Below, in pieces: positions 47,890 to 56,693 of a stretch of DNA of 64,000 nt. A model generated the notes under the pieces. The model saw only the letters and a list, made by a program, of their open reading frames with translations. It did not search any database and had not been told where the DNA came from. This stretch comes from Przewalskia tangutica (lineage: Eukaryota > Streptophyta > Magnoliopsida > Solanales > Solanaceae), in NCBI GenBank assembly GCA_029844215.1, contig CM056725.1:40826485-40890484 (forward strand). Direction: 5' to 3'. The first letter of the stretch is position 1; each line of letters begins with the position of its first letter. The position numbers were made by a program, and so were the translations under genes.

Positions 47890-49083
47890 AATCATAGCCC
47901 TCTGCAGGCGCATAGTAGAAGGTGATGAACCAGCCACAGATCACGGCGTCGAGTCGTAACATCCGCGCGTCCCTTGGTCGGACAGTTCCTCGCAAAATGG
48001 CCCTGCTGGCCGCATGTAAAACAAACTCCCAATCTAGCACGACACTCTCCAAAATGGAGTCTACCACAATGGTCACAACGAGGTAGGGGTGGCTTCAGCT
48101 GGTTAACACCCCGCTCGCCAAAATCTGAACCTCGAGCCACGACCGCCTCAAGACGGTGGAGGACTACTGCATGCCGGTGGGGTATATAACTAGCTTCTGC
48201 CGAGGCGGTCCGCCTAAAACCACCAAAGGACCTGCCGTCCGGCCCTCTTCTCGCTGATCCAGTGTCATTCCGCCGACCCTCCGTGCCTCACATCCTAGTG
48301 CATGAGCTCGCATGCGGCAATGTCCATGCCGGTGAAGAGAAACACCCGCACAAGATTCGCCATATAATCATCAAGCCCGTGGCGTGGCGATGCACCTATC
48401 CTCCATATCGCAACTAGCGCAGGGACATATCGAGCCAAAGAATCGAACTCGACATTGTACTCACGGCGCCTCTGCCTTAGTAACAAAAATCGCTTACCGC
48501 GTCTCCTCATCTGCGGAGGCAAGAAGTGCGTGAGAAAGCCCCAAAACTCATCCCATACTGCTGAGTGCGCATGCTCTCCCGAAAGCTCCCATGAATCAAA
48601 CCAATCGATCGCGGTATCACGCACCGATGCGAACCAAAGGTCACGACTCGTTACTCAAGCCTTGATCACCCGCGTGATCCGTCAGAATCGCGGATGAACT
48701 CCTCGCGATCATCCTCGTGCCTCGACCCATAAAACTCGCGGCTACAACTCGTAAAGTCCGTAGCCTCAAACTATTCGCTCGGGTGAACCATGGTGCTATC
48801 GAACCGAATCGCCGTGATCCTATCCTCATATCGGCCACGACCGCCAAAGAATCGGGCCATCTCCTTGTAACCCATCTCCTGCGCCTGCATCGTGGGATCT
48901 GAGGCTCGTGTATCAGAGTCTCGGCAGCCACCGCTGCGCTTTAAACTCGCTGGTGTTGGCGGCGTCACGAAACTCGCCGGAAGCACTGCTCAGTCTTGGC
49001 CGGCTCGCGCTCGAACTCCTCTCAGATCTCACTAGCAGCCTCCTCACGCCTTGCCCTGGGCTCGTTGCTGCTCGCGGAGGCAT
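47890..49083 (-). pseudogene. gag: gag of K, core retained, broken
   Basis: ATG at 49083-49081 (minus). Frames 48986-48771 (QEMGYKEMARF), 48624-48295 (DTAIDWFDSWELSGEHAHS, REYNVEFDSLARYVPALV, GMDIAACELMH) and 48140-47892 (CFTCGQQGHFARNC knuckle, intact CX2CX4HX4C) follow in order with frameshifts. Unlike A, D and E the gag core is present, so K derives from an earlier or separate deletion event. Confidence 0.85.
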
Positions 49084-49271
49084 AACTGGTAAAAACGAGA
49101 TACGTCAGAGGGGTCCAACTTACAACACAACTCTAAGGCACGATCTCGGAATGAGAAGAATGGAACCCAATCCTAAATGTCCTATAGCCTCCTGATTAGA
49201 GATGGGGTGCACCACACACCGATAATCAAGACTCTACTAGACACGGCTCAGACACTTTCCGAGGATAACAC

Positions 49272-49283
49272 GCTCGATACCAC
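49272..49283 (-). promoter_or_regulatory. Primer binding site of K, damaged
   Basis: Plus strand GCTCGATACCAC, versus GCTCTGATACCAC expected; one base of CTG is missing. Confidence 0.72.
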
Positions 49284-49969
49284 TTTTGTAACGACTGCCC
49301 GGTTCGGCATCGTGCCTTACCCCGGGCACCCTAGTGAGACATACATCAGAGAAAATCCGCGGAACATAACACATGAGTCATTTAACAAGGGATATAATAA
49401 ATAAACAGCCAACCAAAAGCAGTTGCCTTGATATACATAAAACTCGAACAGCTTTAATCCTTTTACAACCCCGCCACAACAAGATTACTGCACTCTAAGA
49501 TATACATGACTATGACGGACAGTGGCCCGCCATACCCCGAATGTACAAGAACCTACAACTCGTGGAACACCTACTAAAAGATAAGCCTCGGAGAAACGGA
49601 GCTTCAAATGCGCTGAATCGTGATCCTATGGCGAGGATCCACGATCGATGTACCTCTACTGCGGCATGAACGCGGCCTCAAGGAGGTCGATAACAGTACC
49701 AAGTATGTGAAATCATAACATCAGAAATGAAATCATACTAGTCTATATAAAGCAGAGACATGTATGATAACCAAACTACGCCACAACATAAAACATCATC
49801 ACTCGAATATAACTATGGGTCTCACGCCCACAACATCAATCGAGTTCGCATTATGGCGCATGCCCAATCACGCCGGTGTAGACATGTCCATGATGCAACA
49901 ATAATACCAATGTCCCATGGCCACATGCCCCGAATGCAGATCGGTGTAGACATGTCCATGTGACCTCAA

Positions 49970-50245
49970 TAACAAGACAGCAATCCAAATGGAAGCATAC
50001 CCGTGCGCTACGCATCGTGTCAGTATGTCCAAAGGGAAACAATAAGACAACATTCCAAATGGACGCATACCCGTGCGCGACGCATCGTGTCGTGATGTCC
50101 AAAGGGAAATCACAAGGCGATAATCAAATGGAAACATACCCGCGCGCTACGATCGTGTCAAGATATCCAAAGCGACAACCACAAGACCTTAACCAAAATG
50201 GAAGCATACCCGCGCTACGCATCGCGGTCAAGATGTCCAAAGCGA
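49970..50245 (-). repeat. Tandem 68-70 bp units, K 5' LTR
   Basis: Four copies with TGTCCAAAG at about 50026, 50096, 50164 and 50234. Confidence 0.8.
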
Positions 50246-52131
50246 TTAACAACAATAATACTATCAACGTGAACGCACTGCGGAATTTCTCCGTCACACG
50301 CTGAAGACGCCCAAGTAAGTTCTCAACTACCAACCGACCTATCGAGACGCCAGAACACGTAAAACACAACGATTGTACAATAAAGGCTATCATCACAAGC
50401 ATAGGCAAGTTTCACAACAACAAGCATAGGCAAGTTTCACACAACTCAAAGTACTTTCATTTTATGCCAAAGTCCGGGTTTTTAACCCCAAAGTACTACA
50501 TACGTTAAGTTCTTTTAAAAGAGATCCATTACTTTTATAAAAGTCACCCGATACCGTAGTATTAGAATGACCAACCCACCTTCCTTTTCAAAATCAAGTA
50601 ACAACATTCTTTTCCTAAGTTCCAGCTTTGCCTAGTTTCAATTACTCAAGCTTCTCATTTTCAAATGGTTTCATAGTTCCCAAACTTAATCACTGATTCC
50701 TTTTAGAACAATTGAGTAACATATGTCATATACGTGAGTAGTTTATTCTTGTTTATAATGATCTTATTACAAAGACCATGATCTAGAAAATGTAATATCA
50801 TTTTGTCTCATCTTAGCTTCTATGCGGATGGAGGTTTCTACTGGTTTTAATACAACACATCATTATTCAATACATTTTCCTTTATTAACGCCGCAGTTGG
50901 TCCTGTCGATACACATTACGATTTCAAATCAAGAAACATTATTCCTTTAAAAACCAAGTACTCATTACTCACGAATGAGGTTTCACACAACATTCACATT
51001 AAAACAAATAAGTTAAGTCTCTTATCTTATAAGATCAAGTCTCTTAACTTCTAACATCAGTAAACCATTTTCACCTACATAAGGTCGTTATAACTAACTT
51101 CCCATAAAGCTATTATAACACCCTATGTTTTAAACCAACCAAATCACTTAGCACACGTACGTCTCACCGTACTACATAGTTCACACATATCATGCTAGAA
51201 GAGATAGGAAGAGGTTCACATACCTCGCGACGATTTATCGACAATAAGCAAAATGCTCCAAGTACTACAACCTTGCTAGCCCTTTCCACTCCTCGAGTAG
51301 AATACGCTACTCTTAGTACTTTCACCTATAAAGGTCACAAACGTCTATTAACCCCAAAACACAAGTTTCTATCTTTCTATAGAAAATTATGAAGACCTCC
51401 CGCAACAACAGAAATCTCCTCCTCTATCGAGGCCGGCTACCAAGCCAACCAGTGGGTTTACACGTCTACCTGGACGTGTACAATTCTACTCAAGAATACT
51501 ACACAAGTCATCGCAATACACCCTATGTAAATACTGATTCAGTTCTTTATTCTTCAGGCTTAAGTCAAAAGACATTGCCGAATACTAAGTATAGTTCCAT
51601 ATATAGTCTACTTCAACTATATACTCTAACAAACATGTAATTTCCAATTACAATAGAGGGACAAGATAATTACCTCGATAAGCCCAAAATTATCCGAGTT
51701 TAATGTCGCTCCCGAGCAAGGTTTAGCTCCACTTCCACGCGCCCAAACCACTCCAAACAACCCTTAGAAGTTCTAACCAACTTCTACTCACATACATCAA
51801 CCAACTAAGAAGATTTCCTTAGGGTTTCGGTTTGAGACTAAAAGGACAAAATGTAGTATTTATGGACTCTACGTAAACAGGTATCTTTGGTAGACAACAC
51901 GGTCCAAGGCTAAGGTATTTTGGGCATTATAACAATACTGGAAGACAACTTTCTACCAAGGGGTAGGCTGGCTAGCACAACTAGGCTAGGGGGAGGGGGG
52001 TGTTCTCGGCCAAGGGCCTCTTTCTAAGGGGGAGAAGGGAGTTGGACGAGAGCAACAACAAGGGAGAGGGAGGGATTTCAAGACTTAGACAAAGTGAGGA
52101 GTGAATGAATAAGTCTTCACAAGGGAGGGGT

Positions 52132-52138
52132 ATTTATA
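52132..52138 (-). promoter_or_regulatory. Putative TATA box, K 5' LTR
   Basis: TATAAAT on the minus strand, about 705 bp into the LTR because of the extra block at the LTR start. Confidence 0.5.
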
Positions 52139-52311
52139 GCAAAGCCAAAGGCCAACCAATGGCCAAGATCTAGCCAAGTGCTACACAAGTGTAAGGCCAA
52201 GATCAAGCCAAGTGCACCCTAACCCTACTCCACAAATCCCTCACAAATATCTACACAAATATCTACCACAACTTGCCCATCAATTCGGCCCTAGCCGCCC
52301 CTTCAAGTCCA

Positions 52312-52347
52312 CCAACGAGAGGGTGCCAAGTGTTGCCCTCTCGTTGG
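52312..52347. promoter_or_regulatory. 36-bp imperfect palindromic dyad, K 5' LTR
   Basis: Outer arms CCAACGAGAGGG and CCCTCTCGTTGG are perfectly complementary; the centre is imperfect. Long form of the dyad seen in all LTRs. Confidence 0.7.
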
Positions 52348-52842
52348 TCCAAAACGTTCCGTCTCTCGGAAAAATTCGCAAAAATACTAAATGACATAGC
52401 CGGAATTTTCCCTTCGTAAGCTTAGTAAAACGTTTCGTCGAAAAACGACTCTAATCGGGTGTTGTGCACAAAAAATATTTCGGCCAAGGGTGCCACATGG
52501 GGGTGACACGTGTCGCCCCCCGATTCGCCCAGAATATTTCGTCTTCCGAAAATATCCAAAATACCGGAAATCTCAAAAACAAAGCGGGCCCCACAAAACC
52601 AGAATTTCTCCCGTGGGCCCCACGTGACCATTTCCGAAAAATAAAATCTCAAAATTCTAATATAATCTATGAAGTCCAAATACCAAATCTGGGAATCCAA
52701 TTCCCTTTAACGAACCTTTTTCTTCACAAATAACCGGAAACTTTTCCGTCGAAAACTCACATCTTTCTTTCTTTTCAAAATTTCTGCCGTACTCTCGTAC
52801 GTACGTCCTCACATACATACCCTGCAACTACGGGGTATAACA

Positions 52843-53432
52843 GAAATGGTATCTTTTTAGAGACAATGTTGATGTTCATTACTCTTGTTGTTAGCCGGGA
52901 TTTGTGAAACACATTTCTTTGATTGTCATACATGTCTCCTGCTTTATATAAACTATTATGATTTCATTACAGTATTTTCAGTTTCACATAATCAGTACCT
53001 GTTGTACTGACCTCCTTCGGGGGGCTGCGTTCATGCCGCAGGTTGAGGTACGTAGCTTGTTGATCCGCGCTCTTAGGATCACTGTTCATTTCTGGGAAAG
53101 CTCCACTTCTCCGGAGGCTTTGTCTTTTGGTACGGTTCTCTGAGGTCATGTATTTTTGTACATTCAGGGGGTATGGCGGGGCCCTGTCCCGTCATAGTTG
53201 ATTTCATTCTTAGAGGTCTGTAGTACTGTTGTGGGTAAGTTTTGTAAAAAGGATTTAATTGTTCAAGTTTTTAGTTTATATACAGAAAGGTAACCGTTTT
53301 GGTTAGCCTGTTCTTATGTTAATCTATTGTTTCATGTCTTTGATTTTATTTCCGCTGATTTTTCTCTGATGTTGTATCACTAGGGTGCCCGGGGTAAGGC
53401 ACCAGTCGCGGGCCCGGGAACGGGTCTTGGCA
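52843..53432 (+). repeat. A 3' LTR, right end
   Basis: Resumes after K with the second GAAAT (52843-52847) and ends at 53432 with TCTTGGCA, a mutated TCGTGACA. It is followed by ATGGG and the B pol frame. Confidence 0.93.
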
Positions 53433-53437
53433 ATGGG

Positions 53438-54572
53438 TATGGATTGGCTAGCATATTGCTATGCCAATGTAGACTGTAGAGAGAGACTGGTACGGTTCCA
53501 GTTTCCTGGTGAGCCGGTTATCGAGTGGAAGGGGAATACTGCGTCGCCGAGGGGTAGGTTTATTTCTTACCTCAAGGCTAGGAAGATGGTGCGGAAAGGG
53601 TATATCTACCATATGGTTCGAGTATTCGATACTGAGGCCGAGATACCAGACCTTCAGTCAGTTCCGGTTGTTAGAGAGTTTCCAGACGTATTCCCAGACG
53701 AGCTTCCGGGTATCCCTCCTGAGAGGGAGATTGAGTTTTGCATTGATATGTCGCCAGACACTCGACCGATATCTATTCCACCATACAGGATGGCACCTGC
53801 TGAGTTGAGGGAATTGAAAGACCAGCTGAAAGATTTGCTGGAGAAAGGCTTTATCAGGCCAAGTGTTTCTCCCTGGGGAGCGCCAGTGTTATTTGTAAAG
53901 AAGAAGGATGGGACGCTGCGTATGTGTGTTGATTACAGGCAGCTGAATAAGGTAACTATCAAGAACAGATATCCCCTCCCCAGGATTGATGACTTGTTTG
54001 ACCAGTTGCAGGGTGCGAGGTGTTTCTCCAAGATAGACCTGCGATCTGGTTATCATCAAGTGTGAGTTAGAGAGGCAGATATCCCAAAGACTGCATTCAG
54101 GACCCGGTATGGGCACTATGAGTTCAGGGTGATGTCTTTCGGTTTGACCAACGCCCCAGCAGTATTCATGGATTTGATGAACAGGGTGTTCAAGCCATTC
54201 TTGGATATGTTTGTTATAGTATTTATTGATGATATCCTGGTTTATTCGTGCACAGAGCAGGAGCATGCAGATCACTTGAGGGCGGTATTGGGAGTCCTCC
54301 GGGACCGGCAGTTGTATGCCAAGTTCTCGAAATACGAGTTTTGGTTGGCCTCAGTGGCTTTCTTAGGGCATGTTATCGGGGCCGATGGTATTTCGGTTGA
54401 TACAGCAAAGATTGAGGCAGTCAAGACTTGGCCCAGACCCACTACACCGACGAGGTGCAGCTTTTGGGCCTTGCGAGTTATTATCTGGAGATTTGTGGAG
54501 AAATTTGCTTCCATATCGGCACCTTTGACTAGCCGACTCGAGCGGCTATGTTCGGTGGGCGGATGCTTGTGA
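53438..54572 (+). pseudogene. pol: Protease end and reverse transcriptase of B
   Basis: After element A the B frame resumes with MDWLAYCYANVDCRERLVRF. The RT follows: PIFPPY-type start at PISIPPYRMAPAELRELKDQ, then GTLRMCVDYRQLNKVTIKNR, RCFSKIDLRSGYHQV, a TGA at 54063-54065, FRTRYGHYEF, MSFGLTNAPAVFMDLMN, and the catalytic FIDDILVYS with the two Asp codons at 54228-54233. KYEFWLASVAFLGHVI and KIEAVKTWPRPT end the RT thumb. The TGA interrupts an otherwise continuous frame, and sequence decays after about 54450. An open frame starting at 53385 includes codons from the A LTR and is not a real start. Confidence 0.92.
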
Positions 54573-55122
54573 GGAGAGTTTCGATTCTTGAAGGAGAAAT
54601 TGACGACCGCCCAGCTTTTTACTCTTCCGAGGGTTTTGACGGATATGTGGTTTATTGTGACGTCGGTGTTGGGCTCGAGTGCGTCTTGATGCAAAGACGG
54701 TAAAGTTATAGCTACGATCTCGGCGACTCAGAAACATGAGAAGAACTATCCCACACATGACTTAGAGTTGGCAGATGATTCATGCCTCAAGATCCGAGAT
54801 ATTATTTATATGGAGTTCATGGATATTTACACGCACCACAAGAGCCTCCAGATATCTTCACGCAGGAGCCGAATTTGCGCAGAGCGGTGGTTGAGCCGCT
54901 AAGGATTACGATGTCGATATCCTATACCACCCAGGGAAGGCCAATGTAGTTGCAGACGCCCTTAGTCGCAGATCGATGGGTAGTATGTCAGGTGTGCAGC
55001 CAGAGAAGAGGGACATGATCCGCGAGTTACATCAGCTAGCAAGCCTTGGGGTTCGTTTGGTTGATTCTGATAGTAATGGAGTTCGGGTTTGAGAGGTTGC
55101 CGAGTCTTCCATCGTCGAGGAG
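54573..55122 (+). pseudogene. pol: RNase H and linker of B, frameshifted
   Basis: The region between RT and integrase should hold RNase H. Fragments such as SATQKHEKNYPTHDLELA (near 54723) and the YHPGKANVVADALSR-like text near 54935-54970 are visible in shifting frames. No continuous frame remains. Confidence 0.75.
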
Positions 55123-55954
55123 GTGAAGAGGCGACAGTATGAGGATCCGGTTATGGTACGGTATCGAGATACAACTCTTCAGGAGGAAAAGAGTCTATTT
55201 GAGGTAGCACCTGATGGGGTTCTAAGATTTGAGGGTCGGTTGTGTGTTCCCGATGTGACAGGACTTCGTCAGCATATTCTGGGGGAGGCACACATCGCTC
55301 GTTATTCTATTCATCCGGGGTCGACTAAGATGTACCGTGACCTCAGATGTGTGTATTGGTGGGATGGCCTGAAGAGGGACGTGGCAGGTTTTGTTGCACG
55401 GTGTCCTAATTGTCAGCAGGTCAAGGTTGAGCACCAGAAACCCGGTGGGCTATTGCAGGCTATTGATATTCCGATGTGGAAGTGGGAAGTGATCAATATG
55501 GACTTTATTACATGATTACCTCACACTCAGAGGAAGCATGATTCCATCTGGGTTATTGTCGCCAGGCTGACGAAATCAGCCCATTTTCTTCCAGTCAGGA
55601 CGACTTTTTCGGCCGAGGATTATGTTAGACTGTATATCAGAGAGATTGTGAGACTGCACAGAGTGCCTATATCGATCATTTCAGACAGGGGAGCTCAGTT
55701 CTCGGCTAACTTCTGGAGGTCTTTTCAGAAGGGATTAGGGACACAGGTGAGTCTCAGACCGACGGACAGGCCGAGCATACTATCCAGACACTTGAGGATA
55801 TGATGCGGGCTTGTGTTATTGATTTCAGGGGTAGCTGGGAGGATCATTTACCTCTTGTGGAGTTTGCTTATAACAACAGCTATCATTCTAGTATCCAGAT
55901 GGCGCCTTATGAGGCCTTATACGGGAGGAAGTGCAGATCACCGATAGGCTGGTT
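55123..55954 (+). pseudogene. pol: Integrase of B: zinc domain and catalytic core
   Basis: From 55123 to 55515 the frame has the HHCC domain: His at 55291 and 55312 (spacing six), then CPNC, giving H-X6-H-X29-C-X2-C. It continues to VINMDFIT, which has the first catalytic Asp, and meets a TGA at 55516. Beyond it, TKSAHFLPVRTTFSAEDYV and ISIISDRGAQFSANFW hold the second Asp. A small deletion near 55752 shifts the frame before QTDGQAEHTIQTLEDM, where the third acidic residue lies. The catalytic core is therefore recognisable but broken three ways. Confidence 0.88.
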
Positions 55955-56554
55955 TGAGGTGGGAGAAGTTGATTAGTCGGGCGGACTTGATTCAAGCGAT
56001 GGATAAGGTGAAGCTTATCCAGGACCGGTTATTGTCAGCTCAGAGTCGACAGAAGTCGTATGCAGATCATCGATGTCGGCACTTGGAGTTTGAGGTAGAT
56101 GATTGGGTCTTCCTGAAGGTGTCACCCATGAAGGGCGTGATGAGATTTGGGAAGAGGGGAAACTTAGCCCAAGGTACATTGGGCCTTATCAGATTGTCTG
56201 TAGGGTAGGCAAGGTTGCCTATGAGTTGGATCTGTCGTCCGACCTGGAGGCAGTACATCCAGTTTTTCATGTGTCTATGTTGCGGAATGTATTGGACATC
56301 CATCTAGAGTGCACCCAATTAGTGATGTCCAGGTGACAGAGGGGTTATCATATGAGGAGAGTCCCATAGCGATACTCGATCGTCAGGTTAGGCGACTTCG
56401 GACAAAGGATGTGGCTTCCGTCAATGTCTTATGGCGGAACGAGAACAGGGAGGAAATGACGTGGGAAGCAGAGGAGGACATGATGAAGAAGTATCCTCAC
56501 TTGTTCCCTACACCTCCAGGTAAACCACTATCCTGCTTGTTAGTTTTAATTTAG
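55954..56554 (+). pseudogene. pol: Integrase C-terminus and chromodomain of B
   Basis: Frames 55954-56208 and 56103-56336 carry the GPY/F-type end (DDWVFLKVSPMKGVMRFGK, PRYIGPYQIVCRVGKVAYEL, AVHPVFHVSML). Frame 56309-56554 carries a chromodomain-like tail, ILDRQVRRLRTKDVASVNVL followed by WRNENREEMTWEAEEDM. Such tails target chromovirus integration to heterochromatin. Two frameshifts separate the three frames. The tail supports assignment to the Tekay/Del lineage. Confidence 0.9.
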
Positions 56555-56681
56555 CAATTATGCTTAAGTATTGTTGTGGCCATGTGGAGCGTCTTTATTT
56601 GCAAAAAGAATAGTTAAGGGGGTCCATGTCGATACTGTGTTTTGAGTAAGCCTAGAAGGAACATTCGGGACGAATGTTTCT
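56555..56681 (+). other. B 3' untranslated segment with conserved hairpin
   Basis: A non-coding stretch ending in the inverted pair AGGAACATTCG and CGAATGTTTCT separated by GGA. The same hairpin precedes the polypurine tract in A, D, E and K. Confidence 0.75.
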
Positions 56682-56693
56682 AAGGGGGGAGAA
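56682..56693 (+). promoter_or_regulatory. Polypurine tract of B
   Basis: AAGGGGGGAGAA directly abuts the 3' LTR start at 56694. It is preceded by a conserved hairpin at 56657-56681. Confidence 0.85.

Larger units (their letters stand above)
43578..52842 (-). mobile_element. Element K: non-autonomous LTR retrotransposon, minus strand
   Basis: K is 9265 bp with perfect TSD GAAAT (43573-43577 and 52843-52847). Minus-strand order: 5' LTR 52842-49287, internal 49286-47101, 3' LTR 47100-43578. The internal region of 2186 bp has a gag with its core retained, a zinc knuckle and the shared non-coding module, but no pol at all. Its LTR start region carries an extra block of about 300 bp compared with J and H. 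The element ends in CGTTACA instead of CGTGACA on both LTRs. Confidence 0.94.
49287..52842 (-). repeat. K 5' LTR (right copy)
   Basis: 3556 bp. Reverse TATAAAT at 52132-52138, a 36-bp dyad at 52312-52347, a second dyad with a CACGTG centre at 52501-52518, and a tandem array at 49970-50245. Confidence 0.94.
33289..53432 (+). mobile_element. Element A: non-autonomous LTR retrotransposon carrying K
   Basis: A has TSD ATAGG (33284-33288) and ATGGG (53433-53437). Removing A and one TSD restores the B protease/pol reading frame. Net length is about 10.9 kb with LTRs of about 4.0 kb and an internal region of 2914 bp. It has a shortened gag with zinc knuckle, the non-coding module and the integrase C-terminus, but no protease, RT or RNase H. 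Its LTRs are nearly identical outside patches, implying recent insertion. Confidence 0.94.

Noticed and set aside
54063..54065. TGA in the B reverse transcriptase as a programmed read-through stop
   Set aside because: Other stops and frameshifts occur nearby (55516, about 55752), so simple decay is the better explanation.
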